DNA of 64,000 nt from Caprimulgus europaeus (taxonomy: Eukaryota; Chordata; Aves; Caprimulgiformes; Caprimulgidae). Numbering within the stretch: position 1 is the stretch's first letter; every line of letters begins with the position of its first letter. Below the pieces are notes generated by a model. The model saw only the letters and a program-made list of their open reading frames with translations. It searched no databases and had not been told where the DNA came from. This document shows, piece by piece, positions 12,130 to 24,910 of the stretch. The DNA lies in NCBI GenBank assembly GCA_907165065.1, contig OU015524.1, positions 53,795,295 to 53,859,294 on the forward strand, written 5' to 3'. The translations under genes and the position numbers were made by a program.

Positions 12130-12387
12130 TTAAAAAAAATGTTTGGCTTCCTCTACACTTTCTTCAGACTCCTTGTGCCTTTGAAAATACCACAGTACAA
12201 CAACATCATTTTGAGCCAACGAGTTCTGTAAAAGTTCATGTGTTGTAGAGACATGAGGAAGATCATCCTTGTAATCTTCATCATGTGTCTGCAGATGCCT
12301 TTTCAGAAGTTTCCCATTGTCTTGCTCTGACTCCTCCATGCTCAGCAGGTCTGCTTCTGATGTCTGCAGCTGAGTGATTACCTTCAT
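12130..12387 (-). CDS. Candidate coding exon, unrecognised protein
   Basis: An 85-codon frame on the minus strand is rich in acidic residues and Gln/His (blocks SEADLLSMEESEQDN, HDEDYKDDLP, HKESEESVEEAKHFF). It favours purines at the first codon position, a common mark of real coding DNA. The frame is open upstream of the Met for about 24 more codons, to a TAG near 12460, so the real start is unknown. Acceptor motifs upstream are weak, and the frame ends in TAA with no clear polyadenylation signal close by. No domain is recognised. It lies on the same strand as the candidates at 13488-13697 and 17028-17294. It could be an exon, a decayed pseudogene, or chance. Confidence 0.3.
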   Translation of the reverse strand: MKVITQLQTSEADLLSMEESEQDNGKLLKRHLQTHDEDYKDDLPHVSTTHELLQNSLAQNDVVVLWYFQRHKESEESVEEAKHFF

Positions 12388-13487
12388 GAGTGGTCTTTTG
12401 CTACAGGCATTACTCGATTTCTCTGGTATGTGTGCTGTTTTCCAAATTGTGTGTTTGAGCTACTCTGGTGCAGGTCAGCATGACTGAGATTTTGTTCAGG
12501 ATCTCAGCTTGATTTTGGATAAACAATGATTTTGTTAATAGCAAATCAATAATGTAAGCAAATACAGTGAAGCTTTACGTAAATAGACAAAGAATAGAGA
12601 AATATGATTCCCTTAGGTGCATCATGTGGTTGGCCTGGCGATAAAAGGGCCAAATCTCAATGAATCACTGAAGATGAAGGGTGAGGTGGTGTGTGTTGGG
12701 GGCATTTTGTGCTTAGTGTCACCCCAAAACAGTTCTGATCCCTAGGGTTAAAGAATTCAACTGTCATGATTAACTTGTGACAAGGAAAGATTGGAAACAG
12801 CAAACAGTACTCTGTGGAATAAATCTTTAGGGCTGCATATATGTTTGTATAATGTCATTTTTAAAGTGCATATTTTAATGCATGAATTGTTAAGATGGGT
12901 ATGTAACTTCAGAAAACATTGTAGAAATTGTCACAGGATAGTTTGAGTTTTATAGAGTACATCTTCTTTCCTCTTTAAGAAATTAGAAGCTTAAAAACCC
13001 CATACTTTCTTGGCTAATGAAATTGCTTTGTGGGAAGTAAACCTTGGATGCCTAGAGTAAAAACCACAAGCTACACAGTTGCATTTGGTCAGAGTTTAAG
13101 CTTCTCTCTGCGAGGGCCAGACAGCCACAGTATTCTCAAGTGGGTTGCATTTCTCAAAAGGAGTTTTTGCCATTTTCTTGTAAAAAGGCTCATGAGCACT
13201 GAATCTACAGCATGAATTTGGAATGGGGAAAAATACAGAAAAGGAGGAAAAGAGTAAGCATTTTACATTTGAAAGTTATTGGTGTATTCAAGGATAGTCT
13301 TATATACCAGCAGAGATTTTCCACTTCCTTTCCTCTTACATGCCATGAGATGTAGCTTAGTACTCTTGATGTATTGCATTAGTTTTATGGTGGCTAGCTG
13401 TATGGTTAGGTGTGAGGGGCAGTGTGCCTATCTGAAGGCAATCTAGTAAGGACTCATTCCACTGCATCTGAGTTAGAATTAATCTGA

Positions 13488-13697
13488 TTAGGGAGAGAAT
13501 TCATCTTGCCACTGTTCTTTAAACAGACAAGAAAAGGCATCTTCTGTGAGGGTTGGAGGCTTTTCAATAGTCAGAGTTGTCAGCCGAGTGAGTGCTGTGT
13601 TGGCTTTTGCTCTACAGGGATCTATGTGCAAAGTGGAAATTAAAGGTTGAAATGGGATCTCTCCAGTCATTTCTGTGAAAGTTGTACAATGATGCCC
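13488..13697 (-). CDS. Candidate exon behind a strong acceptor
   Basis: On the minus strand a pyrimidine-rich acceptor (TATGTATTCTTTCATCTAG) ends at 13698 and is followed by an open frame of 69 codons to a TAA at 13488-13490. The frame is open from the first base after AG (phase 0). That fits the phase 0 donor at 17028/17027, so the two could be joined across a roughly 3.3-kb intron that contains CR1 copy 4. Residues include FTEMTGEIPFQPL and LFKEQWQDEF. I recognise no domain. No AATAAA lies just past the stop, so it is not clearly a final exon. Frames of this length also arise by chance. Confidence 0.25.
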   Translation of the reverse strand, partial: GHHCTTFTEMTGEIPFQPLISTLHIDPCRAKANTALTRLTTLTIEKPPTLTEDAFSCLFKEQWQDEFSP

Positions 13698-14730
13698 CTA
13701 GATGAAAGAATACATAAAAATTCATAAGATACATGAGGAGCAAATTTCATTAATATTTATCAGCCTTCTCCTTTGTGGAATATACAGATGTTAGCTCATT
13801 GTTGCATTTAAATGCAGTATACTCAAGACAGGAAAGAAGTAATGGGCAGTAAATTTCGGCAACCTCATACTTCCGAGTATATCTGTACATGGCCATGCTG
13901 CCAGAATGGTAGTATCCCTGCTTTTAAAACAGCCTTTTCAGCTACTCTTTTCTTCATGTGAGCTTGTGAAAATTAATCAACTTTATTAACAACCCAAATT
14001 AAAGACTGCATTAAGGCAATTTGGTTTTTAAAGATTGGCCTTCAGACTGTTCCAATTGTTCGTCATCACAAACCTCAGCAGTACTGGAAAATGAAATTAT
14101 GATGGCAAAACACCATTTCTCTTAACACAGATGGTTTTCAGTCTCTTTGCGCTCTTTCTGAGAGAGGGTAAAAGTTCAATCTGTAGCTCATCGTTTGATG
14201 CTGCTCCAGAAGTGTAGCTGAAGGTGGAGAAGGGTTATTTGGAGTTGCAAATGTGCTAAAGCCTATCAGATTCTGCTATGCCTGCTCTTGCTCTTATGCT
14301 AGATGGTAACTACGTGGAATCAAGGTACTTGGCAGATTTACTTTGTGCCATACCAGAAAATCGGGCAGAGCGGTGCAGTGTAATAATCGGTATTGTATAA
14401 CATGTTGTTCCAGTTAGCTCATGCCAGGACCTATTAACAGCATTTTCTCCTATTTTTATTTCCCATCCAAAGACAACAGTAATACCACTGGAAAACACAA
14501 GAAAACAATGACAATAAATCCATTAGTTCTAACTAATTGGCAATATATCATCAGATACAGAGGGGTCCTGCATTGTTTTGTGTTGATTGACAGGGCTATC
14601 CTGAAATAAAACCAGTGTGAGCAGTCTTAACTCTGGTAATTCTGCTTGTTCTCAAACTCAGTGTTTTCACCTGCTGTGGTTCTCACCTGAGACTTCCCTG
14701 AGCATCCTGCTCTTCTAGGATGTGGGAAAA

Positions 14731-15792
14731 ATCATAGAATCATAGAATGGTTTGGGTTGGCAGGGACCTTAAAGATCATCTAGTTCCAATCCCCCTGCCA
14801 TGAGCAGGGACACCTTTCCACTAGACCAGGTTGCTCAAAGCCTCATCCAGCCTGGCCTTGAACACTTCCAGGGAGGATGTATCCACAACTTCCTTGGGCA
14901 ACCTGTGTCAGTGTCGCAGCACCCTCACAGGAAAGAATTTCTACCTAATATCTAATCTAAACCTACCCTCTTGCATCTTAAAGCCGTTTCCCCTTGTTCT
15001 ATCACTACCTGCCCTTGTAAAAAGTCCTTCCACAGCTTTCTTGTAGGCCCCTTCAGGTACTGGAAGGCCGCTATAAGGTGTCCCCAGAAGCTTCTCTTTT
15101 CTCCAGGCTGAACAGCCCCCACTGTCTCACCTTGTCCTCGTAGGAGAGGTGCTCCAGCCCTCGGATCATCCTCATGGCCTCCTCTGGACTCGTTATAACT
15201 GGTCGATATCTCTCTTGTGTTGGGGGTTCCAGAAATGGACACAGTACTCCAGGTGGGGCCTTACAAGAGTGGACGAGAGGAGAGAGAATCACCTCCCTCG
15301 ACCTGCTGGCCACTCTTCTCTTGATGCAGCCCAGGATATGGTTATTGGCCTTCTGGGCTGCAAGCGCACATTGCCGGCTCATGTTGAACTTCTCATCCAC
15401 CACCACTCCCAAGTCCTTCTCTTCAGAGCTGGTCTCGAGCCACTCATCGCCCAGCACCATTTGTGCTTAGGATTACCCTGACCCAGGTGCAGGAGCTTGC
15501 ATTTGGCCTTGTTGAACTTCATGAGGTTGGCACAGGTCCACCTCTGAAGCCTGTCAAGGTCCCTCTGTATGGCATCCCGTCCCTCCAGCGTGTCAACCAC
15601 ACCACTCAGCTTGGTGCTGTCTGCAAACTTGCTGAGGGTGTACTTGGCCCCACTGTCCTTGTCTCTGACAAAGATGTTGAATAGTACTGGCCCTAGTGCT
15701 GACCCTTGAAGGACACTACTCATCACCAGTTTCCACCTGGATGTTGAGCTGTTGACTACAACTCTTTGACTGCAACCATCAAGCCAGATACA
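14731..15792 (-). mobile_element. CR1 LINE copy 4, 5'-truncated
   Basis: A minus-strand CR1 copy. Its 3' end is at 14731, with the tandem CR1 tail ATCATAGAATCATAGAATGG. It runs back through the 3' untranslated block and RT C-terminal region to a truncation point near 15792, at the WLDG block. It shares about 75 identical bases with copy 5 (CTGTGTCAGTGTCGCAGCAC and onward, 14904-14975 versus 26426-26490), so the two belong to one young subfamily. Confidence 0.95.
15071..15792 (-). pseudogene. Broken CR1 reverse transcriptase (copy 4)
   Basis: RT sequence is split over overlapping frames. The first frame carries [17 protein letters not shown], and the catalytic-loop motif as FADS, with the second Asp replaced by Ser (codon 15616-15618). 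The second frame, beginning near 15460, carries [37 protein letters not shown] and [12 protein letters not shown]. The frame changes between these blocks, at a missing base near 15174-15185 and again near 15041-15057. It cannot encode a working enzyme. Confidence 0.85.
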
Positions 15793-17027
15793 ACCACCTA
15801 ATTCTGTATAAAAAGTAACTGTCTCTGTTGACAATTTCATACGATACCACCTACTTCTTGGGATGTCCTGCTTTCTGTGGTCATAGCTTCATGTCATAGA
15901 CACTTGTTTTCATGGCAGTCTCTAGGACCTACGTGGTATTGGGTTTTGGCTTCTCTCTCTCCTTAGCTACTGCAAGTCCTGGCTGTGTCTGATATTGGTT
16001 TCCAGCAGTGCATGCCCTCTCCTTGCATTTTTTGGTTGAGCAAAATGCATTAGCTATTGAGAGATTTTTTCATCAGTTCATGTTTTAGATCCAATATTTG
16101 TGTAGATCCGAGATACACTGAAGTGCCTGAAACACTGGTGTGAATTTCTGCTAAGAGGGCCCTCCAGCTTCACACTGCATTACTATAAGTCAAATGTCTG
16201 CCATAAGACAGCAGCTAGACCCATGCACATTCTCCAGGCTATTCAACAGACTTCAGAGAATTACAGAATTAATCTCTGTGTCAAAGGTGGAAAAAAAAAA
16301 ATAATACATTCAAAATTGCTGCAGTTCTCTCTGCCTCTGGTGGAGGCTGGCTCTAATGGACTGTTAAAGGCATTGTCTGGTGTGGAACTGTGTGTGTCAG
16401 ACCTGGATGGTGCTTGCCACACAACAGGCTGTTAGACAAATGTTACCAGAGGAGCAGTTTCAAATGGCCCTGGAGGAAAAAAAAAAAAATTAAAAAAAAA
16501 TCAATGATCTAGAAAAACAGAGTTGAAGAAATGATGATATGACTGCAAGAGTCCTGAAGGAATTGCGGGCTCTGACCCTGAGAGGATTTTAACTAAATGG
16601 CTACTTAGTTGATTGGATTTACTTGGGGACAGAGGGGTGGAGGGGCAGGGAGGAAAAAGCTTAAATGAAGCTGAATGGAGAAAAGATTCTCTAATAGATC
16701 AAACTGAACAATAGTAAGAGCTTTATTACGGTCTTGTTACAATTCTCCCAGCTGAACAGTTACTCAGTTATCGTGTTAAGATCTCACTACAACATACTCC
16801 TAAGGGTTTTTTTCAGTTTTAGAGGCTGTATCCATGCCATAGTAGAAACAAGTCAGTAGATCTCCAGCTTTTGTGCCAAGGGGAGACTGTGAACTCCTTC
16901 CCTGTGAGACATTGGCAGATCTGCACAGAGCTCATCAGCCCAACATGAGCCAGGTACAAACCATTTAGATCAGATTTCTGCACCTGCCTTTTCACTTAGG
17001 CCATGGAGTGTGTCTTTAATTTCTTAC
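15793..17027. other. Non-coding; A-rich tract at 16478-16500
   Basis: No gene or repeat family is recognised. A run of A broken by TT lies at 16478-16500. If the flanking candidate exons are real, this is part of an intron. Confidence 0.4.
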
Positions 17028-17294
17028 CCTTGCCAATGTACAGCAAATTTGCTTCTTTTTTTCTGCTATTACAATGTCATGCCTTGGTTTTCCTTCACTG
17101 AATGGCATGTGTCTGAGTCCATCCAGCAACTCTTGGATCTTGTTTTTGAAATCTACTACTAAGAATGACTGCTTTGTTTTATTCTGAATATATGCCATTG
17201 CTCCAAACATCAGAGTCTCCCTCCTCCTGCCTTGTCTTCTAAATGCTTCACTTTGGCTGTAGCTCAAGATCATTCTGATCTTACAGTAGGGCAC
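17028..17294 (-). CDS. Candidate coding exon with strong donor
   Basis: A minus-strand frame of about 89 codons runs into a near-consensus splice donor (AGG|GTAAGA) at 17028/17027, leaving phase 0. The translated segment reads like real protein, with mixed basic, acidic and hydrophobic stretches such as ETLMFGAMAYIQNKTKQS, FLVVDFKNKIQELLDGL and FSEGKPRHDIVIAEKKK. Its 5' edge is uncertain: an in-frame TGA lies just above 17294, and no pyrimidine-rich acceptor stands out. I recognise no family. On the same strand, the next candidate exon with matching phase starts at 13697. The codon pattern and donor favour an exon over chance, but only modestly. Confidence 0.33.
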
Positions 17295-20200
17295 TTCAGC
17301 TCAAGTGATGGCTCTCCAGCTTCAATGACCTTTTGCTTTCTCCAGCCAGGAAAATATGTGGTAGAATTCCAAGAGTGTATAACTGACTGCGTGTGCAGTG
17401 AAACTGTCGTACTGGGTCTAGCAGGGGGATGGTTAGGTGTTTCTACACAAATGCAAAGATGAAATGTAGTGCAAAGGACAGTGTCAGACAAAAATGTGTC
17501 AGCAGATGGCAAGCTGCTGCTACTAGTACTACTGGTTTATTTGTTTCCATAGTGAAAAGTGTGTAGGAAAAAATATCCTCGGTCAAGTAACTGAGCACAC
17601 AGCAAGCCTTGGGGGGCACAGGGGAAGTTTTATCACTGATTTTCAAGATAGATCATTTCTATAATGCAATTTCTGCTACCACAGATTTGATCAAACTGTT
17701 CTTCTTGTAAGATCCTACTAGGTTGGACCAAGTGCTTAGCTTGGTGTTGCAGGAATGGTATTAGAGGACACATCTGTTTGGAAATTAGTCCTCTTGCGAA
17801 CTGATTTCTGTGGCCCAACTGTCTGAGGATTGGTAGTGACCCCTCAGACCACTAAAATGAATCTTAGTCCAGAATACCATGTGGGGCAAGTTTTCACCTC
17901 TTTAGAAGTGTTGTAATGGCTGAAGTTGCCATGCGATATCAGCAGAGGGTTTCTGTTCATCCCCACCTTTTTGTTAAGAAGAAAGACTCAGGTAAGCATA
18001 GATGATTTAGAAATCAAAGAATCATGATCAAAGGTCATAAAAATAATGCTTTTCTATGTAGTTTATTTTTCCTTGGGAGTCTAGCTTGTTCAGCAAGACA
18101 GGTCTCTGCTTTTGTTTCAAGCTCAGATAGTAACTTTATTTTAAGCAAGTCAAACAGGATCCAAATGTAGAACATCTCTGATCCATTTATTATCCTGCTT
18201 TCATAAAGTGACGTGCTCAGCACCACAGAGCAATTCCCAGCAGACCCTACTCAGGGTTCTGTTCTAAGTGACCTTTACCCATGGACACCAGTTGCCAAGG
18301 GCAATGCCAGCCTGCTACTTAGCAGAAACCCACATAAATTGCTTTGTAAATATAGACATGGAAAAACACTTCATATAAAATTTTCACTTAAAAATATATA
18401 GTCCTCAGTCTTGTTGGGATTGGTTTTAGTCTTTGGGATTTTTCAACAGCTGAATTTGTGATGTATTTTCATTCAGAGTTTGACTGTAGGGTTGCAAGCC
18501 AAGCACATCTGCTTGTGAGCAATATTTGCACATTGCCTCAGTACTCTTGCTTGTTATTGACCCACTGCGTCTCACATTATTTAAAAGCCTTGGTTTTGCA
18601 GACATTTATGAATGCTCTTAATTTACCTCCATAAGTAGTCTGTCCTTCAGAAAGGTCTTGTCTTATGCTGCTAAAAAAAAAAAAGGTTTTAAAGGCTAAT
18701 CTTAGGTTCCTAAATAAGTAGTCGAGTCCTTTTTCATTGTAGGAGCATGCCATGCATTTAGTAAAAGCTGCTAACATGTTTGAAAGTAAGGCCTTTATTT
18801 TTATTAGCGTTAAAAAGTTGTCTTGCATGAGCTGACAGTTTTCTTCAAAATTTTGGACGCATTTGCTAGATGAGGATGTAACGCAGGAAGCTTGGGGCAC
18901 GGGGAGGTGATTTGGATAAGGTAGGACAAATAAACCTGCAAGGACATCCTCGTGTCCCACAGACATGGAGGAGTCAAAATTCTGGGGTCAGAAAGAGACC
19001 ATATGGCAGAAAACATTAAAAATGTTTCTTCATTAAGGGTGCATTGGAACAGGCTGCTGTTAACCCATGATGAATTACAGCAGTAGTAAATGTTGCAACC
19101 AACTGAGTACTGAAAGAGTGCATCAGCATACACATTAAATCGGCAAATACTAGGAAACAGCAATCAGGTGCAGATTGTTATGACAAGTGTTATCTCAACT
19201 CTATCTCAATAACATGACTATATTTTATTTATTCATCAGGAGGAATACAGAAGTTTTACAAAGAGGAGGATGGAAGTTGAGTGTTTTGTACAAACTTCTG
19301 CTGTGTTGCATTTAGATTTCTGTCCCACCTGCAGTTTGTGTGGGACTTGGGTGAATGGTGTGAACCGGTGCTCCAAACGGGATTACATGCACAGGGGGGG
19401 TTTCAGGCTCCGCAGAAGCCCTGCCTGTGTTTCGCCCAGGGCTAAGGCACCTTCAATCAGCTCATCTGCAGGCTTTAATGTGATCTTTACTGTCTTTCTT
19501 AAGTATGATCTGTAGGGTGAATTTGGACTCCTGTCTCTCACAAAGGCAGGGTAACCGTACTGTTAGCTTGGTGAAGAGAGAGGTGTTCATCTTCCACCAA
19601 GTTCCTGTTCATATTACAAATGCCTACAACTTTGGGGAAAAAAATTATCTTCTTCAAAATAATAGGGGAGGAACATAAAAAGACAAGAGGATGAATACCT
19701 CAACATTATGAACAGCTATGATGTTAGAGAGCTCAAGGAATTAATTGCAGTTTACATCGATATAAAAGTGTAAAGAAAAAAATATGGTTTCTTAATAATA
19801 AAATCTTACATTTTAGAGGAACCACTGGAGCTATGGCTAAGTATGCTTAGTAACTTGGAACTTTTCTCAACTACATATTTATCTACTGTAGATTAGTTAT
19901 TTAAACAGTTACACATCAAGTAATGTTTATGAGTTCAAAGAGGTAGCAGAATATGGTGCCTGCAAGTTAATTGCCTTTGTGTGTTTGGAAAGTAAAGGAC
20001 TGAAAGACAAGCCTTTTCACAATGAAAATATTGTTGGAATTTCTGACTGTACTGCTGCTCAGCCTACACCCTGGTAGAGGGTGGGTTTTCTGTTCTGCTG
20101 GTGGTGTGTAAAATCTCTAGATGATGTTCTAGGTTTAGACAGCTTGCTTTGAATATTCATTCATTGAATTCATATAAATTCAGATGATGGTTGTCTCACT

Positions 20201-23021
20201 ATCTAGAAAACAAACTGGAAGATTATTTTCGTAGTTCTAATAATGGTTAGTAGCGGAAGTATAATAGAGGGACCAATGAAGCTACAGTGCATTTTTTAGA
20301 TGTTTCCATATTTTTACTGTGCTTGTTTATTAAATATAAGTACTTCTTGCCTTGTAATATGTAGAGAGTGTTATACTTAATAGTTGATCTTTTACCCCAT
20401 TTGAAGTTACTGAGCAATTTTTAGAGCACATTCTGCTCAATAAAGGACACCAGCACAAATTATATCCTCCTTTTCATGACTTTTAAAAAAATAAAGTCAG
20501 CGTGACTAAAGTTCTGGTTATAAAATGCAATGCAGAATTTTTAGAAGATTACAGAAGTTCTTGAATTTTTGGTATGAAAAGAAGCATTGATCTGCCTTCC
20601 TACAGGCAAAAAAATAAGTTTCTTTTTATTGGCTATTTTTCACTGTTTAAAGTATTTGAGGACTGTGCATTGTTTAAATATTGTGGAAAAATCTGGAAAA
20701 ATAGTTGAGTTATCCTATTATCACAGACAACTCGAATTTTTGCACATTTGATTTTTGATCATGGCTGTAATCACTTTGACTAAAGGCTCTTTACTAAAGC
20801 TCCTTCTGCAATATTAGCTATTTGAAGTAATTTCAGGTTATTTTTTCTTTTAATATAAATTTAACAAGTGTATCTCAACAATTATCAGTGACATTTATAC
20901 AAGTTATTTCCTTGCATAATCTTAGCAGCATCACTAAGAAATTATTAATTTCTTTTTAAAACATATCACATTTAATCTTCTTATTCTTAAAATTGCTAGT
21001 AGAAATTTTTCTGTGTTTGCTTTAGTGTTTTGTTGAATGCAGATGGTCCATTATATTGAGAATTAGTTTACAAGCCTTGTAAATATCGGGGTGAAGTCTG
21101 TGAATTTAAATACTGATATAGGAATTAAGCTTTTCTTCAACAAAGACAATTCATGATAGTTCTTTTGGAAATGCTGCAATCTGTTAAAGCTGAAATTACA
21201 TTAAAATACACATATTAAATATGTATTAGATAAATCTTAAGCCTGAAATATGCAAATATTGGAGCCTGTAATTGCATTTTTTTATTTTTCCTGATGTGTC
21301 TATTGATTTTTTGATGACATCAAATTTTCATCTCCTGATCTTTTAGCACTAAAAAAAAAACCAAACAAACCCTCCATCACCAGCAGTTGCATTATCATTG
21401 AATCCACAGTAGATTGCTGTGTTGAACTACTGACTCACCTCATCTTCAGTATTTATAAAGTACATTTGGTATATCTTAGATATTAAGGGAAGTAAATAGC
21501 TATATAAAACCAATTTCCAGTCAAATGCCATTTGAGAATTTGGAGTAAATATTGCATTATTGTATGCACTATCATTTATTATTTACATGGAATAAAAATA
21601 TGACTTTGACCTTCAGTGATTCAGTTGTTTTCTAGGATACAATGAAGGTTTTACTAAATGTAATTTAATGTTCTGGAACATGGGTAAAAAGATGTGGAGA
21701 TAGAGACTGTAAGGAAAATGTTAATTATCTTAAATTTAATTACAGAAAAAGATCATGATGAGAATACATAAAAATGCTTGAAATGCAGCCAAAACATTTT
21801 CCAAAGAACATTAAAAATAATTGCTGTTTACTAATCGCAGATGATGTAGACACAAAGCTGCAGTGAGAAAGGTGTTTAAATTTCATCTATGTGGGTAGCA
21901 GTAGACAATCAAAGCCAGATGTAAAGCAAACTGGAACCTTAGTCTTATGAAAGAGTAATTTGTCTGAGGCTGAAGCAGAGCCTTCCCCATTACCCCCGAA
22001 GCGTGCCCACTGGACAGGTCAGCAGCTGCCATAAATGACAAATGTCTCCACACGGACTTCCTCATCCCAAAGTACCGACACACACAAATTGCATGATCTT
22101 TGTGAGGGGTCCTGCAGCATTCAGTGTTCTTCTTTTGTGTTTAATATAAAGTCTGAAGATTACAGGTAGGAAAGAAGTAATGGTACATGACAGCAGCATT
22201 ACCACACCTGCAGGTGTTTAAGGAATAGTGTCTCTTATGCGTAGCTGGGAGCTTCTTTCACTGTGGCAAAGATGGAAGGTTTCACAATCGTGCACTTTCA
22301 GACAAGATGTGTGTTAGCCAGGGATTAAGCAAAAAAGTCTGTTTATTGGAAGAATTACTTGTGACTATTGGTTTTCATCAGAACACTCTGACTCCCAGTT
22401 CCTTTGAAAGCACTGCTGATTTCTGACAAGCCTCATTTTTATGTTGTTTTGTGCCAAGCTGAATGTTGCCTTTTCAGCCAATCTGAACCCCAGAAAGCTA
22501 ATATTTGTCCCTATTAAATGTAATATTTGAGATTTAGGTAAGTCACTAAAATCAAATGAGCATTAGAACATGTAAAATTATTGTTTCCTTTCAAAATTGT
22601 TTGAGCTTTTTCCAGTTTTGCTTAGACCATTCCCTTCCCCCTGCCTGCTTCCTCCAAGGAAACAAAGTGTAGTCAATCAGACTGGCTGTTTGGCTGGCTT
22701 CCAGATTTCCTCTTCTCCTTAGTTTGAGGTGAATAGGCAGAAAAGACAACAAATAAAAATATCCACAGAGACACGTTAATGAAAATGGATCAGGCTTCTC
22801 ACTCTGCTTTTAATATCCAGGTGGTTTGTATGAACCTTTGTATTCCACACAATATTACTGTTTCTTATACTGCTTGGAAATCTGAACTTAAACTTCCCAA
22901 ATCTGCAGGCATGACAAGTGCAAATTTTAAGGTAAGACAAAGGATAAATCTTCAGGTAATACAAGGACAATCCTGAGACAAAGGTTAAGGATCATTTTCC
23001 CGATGGTCTGCAACATAGTAC
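17295..23021. other. Non-coding stretch, chance frames only
   Basis: AT-rich DNA. Several minus-strand frames of 60-130 codons occur (for example 18577-18966 and 18810-19163, which overlap each other in different frames), but none has convincing splice borders or codon bias. A short ATG frame at 19270-19515 has a CxxCxxC motif and no other support. No transposon is recognised. 21950-22085 is locally richer in CpG and may be a conserved non-coding element. Confidence 0.4.
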
Positions 23022-23588
23022 TTGAAAAGTATCAGCTCCCTCATCCCAGCCCCATCCTATTTTATTGCCTTGATAAATAAATTAGTTACTCCAGTGCCAA
23101 TTAGTCTTGAAGTGAGAAGAGGAAAGAGACCTGAAATACTGCAGGACAGAAGGGAAGGACTGGAAAGGAAACAAAAGGGACAGGGTGAAAGTGAACACAG
23201 AGCAGCGCAGGTGAGCCTTGGCCCCGAGCCCTACACATGCTTTCTGCTAACAGCGAGATCTGGCCTGTCACTAACCTACCCCCTGACATCTGTTGCAAAA
23301 CCAAATTGGAGGGTAATGAGGAGTATGAAACATCACACTCCATCCCACAGACCACAATTAGAAACTTCACACAGCCTTGGCTGTGGATTTGGCACACATT
23401 TGCAAGCCTTTTTGGGGAGGTTTTGTCCTGACCTCTCAGGCAGCGAGTGCCGTGAGCTGGCGTTGGTCTGGCCCCCGCGCCTGGGCAGGAACAAAGGGAG
23501 GCAGGGGAGCAAAAGAAGCACCCAAAAGAGCCCAGGGAAGGCTGCTGGGCCTGGCCTGGTTGGGGAGAAAGGATTCATTATATTTTAG
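23022..23588 (+). CDS. Long open frame of unknown meaning
   Basis: At 188 codons without a stop, this is the longest frame outside CR1. It has no early ATG: the first in-frame ATG is near 23318, about halfway. If it is coding, it must be entered by splicing. A consensus donor (GCGCAG|GTGAGC) lies at 23210/23211 inside it, and a fair acceptor (CTCCCTCATCCCAG) ends near 23050. A small exon of about 160 bases is thus possible, with the rest of the frame being intron. Local GC is raised, which lengthens chance frames, and other frames here are also open for 60-98 codons. No domain is recognised. It may be non-coding RNA or chance. Confidence 0.15.
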   Translation: MKSISSLIPAPSYFIALINKLVTPVPISLEVRRGKRPEILQDRREGLERKQKGQGESEHRAAQVSLGPEPYTCFLLTARSGLSLTYPLTSVAKPNWRVMRSMKHHTPSHRPQLETSHSLGCGFGTHLQAFLGRFCPDLSGSECRELALVWPPRLGRNKGRQGSKRSTQKSPGKAAGPGLVGEKGFIIF

Positions 23589-24910
23589 ACAAATCAGAAA
23601 AGACTGTGGCTCAGAACTTACAGGCTGTGCAACAGATGGTGTTGTTTTGGCTGGCGCAGGAGGCAGGTGTTAAAGCTACTTCCAGAGATAATGGAGCTGC
23701 AACCGGCAGAGTTGAAAAGAGAACAGAGAGTTACAGGGCATAACACATTTACATGGAGAATAGGAGAAGAGGGGCTTTGAAACTGAACTTGCATTTTGGA
23801 AGTAGCCACCTGACTTGTTTGCTGCTCCTAGAAGGAAAGGCAATACGGTGGCATGAGCTGCTTTGGGCTCCCATGGGAACACTGTGAATTGCTGAAAATA
23901 TGTAACCTTGTCAGGGCTGAGACATTGTGGTTATCATCCTTTATTGCTGATGTTTTCCATCCCCATATATCACTGAAAGCAGAGTTGTGCTGTCTGGGAG
24001 AAATAAAAGTTGTGAAAAATGGGTGTAGATGGTTCCTGACCACGGTAGTATTTATCCACCAGAGCAATCTGAGAGGAGAAGAAGTGTTCAGACAGGGAAT
24101 GGGTCTTGTGATATCCATTTTAAAACAGGGGCAGTACAAATTATCTTTTAGGCATGTCTGTGGGAGAGTGAGTGATACAGTACTTGAACAATCTCTAATC
24201 CATGCGTTTTGCTCTTGGCTGTATGCTACCTGGCAGTCTCAAAGCTGTGACTTTCAACATTTGAGGTTGACTTACTAAATGACAAAATAAACTCAACACC
24301 CACCCACAAAAAAAAAAAATATTGTGTGGAAACATAAGGCAAAGATTATTTTAAATCTTTTGAGGGCAAAATGCTTACAGATTTTTTTTTTTAAGTGTCA
24401 GGCTGTATAAAAGCATAGGTTTTTATACTTTGCCTATCATGGTTTAGTCAAGCAGATTTTCCCCTCTTTTAATTTGCATTTAATGTAATGAGTGCTTTGA
24501 GAAATCTACTGTAATTTAATATGACATGTAGTTTGTATATGCTGCAAAAAATTATAATATGTGGCACTTAAAACACACCACATCTCAGTTTTGCTGAGTT
24601 TTGCTACACAAAGAAAGATAAATAAAATAATCTCATCATGAGTCTTGGGAAGAGTCAATACGCGTTCTTCCTTCCAAGTACTGCATTTGCTTCGCCTGTT
24701 GGCCTTAGTTATCCATGTTGTCAATAAAAAGTGAGATTTTGCTTGGCAGTTTCTGTGAAGTTAGCAAGGTGCCTAATTTCTTGGTGAGTATTATCAACAA
24801 GAGATTTGAATATAAATTTATATAGTTATTATCAATAGTTTAGAAAACCTGGATTTTTTAATATTCAAGAATAGATTTGTGTCATTTTCCTTTATGGTAG
24901 TTTGGACATA

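Noticed and set aside
14310-14498. Minus frame after a good acceptor (TTCTTGTGTTTTCCAG)
   Set aside because: Its phase does not fit the neighbouring candidate exons, and its donors are poor. The acceptor may be a chance pyrimidine run.
18577-19163. Two overlapping minus frames of 129 and 117 codons
   Set aside because: They use different frames over the same bases, no splice borders fit, and a run of Phe comes from a poly-T tract. Frames this long are expected by chance here.
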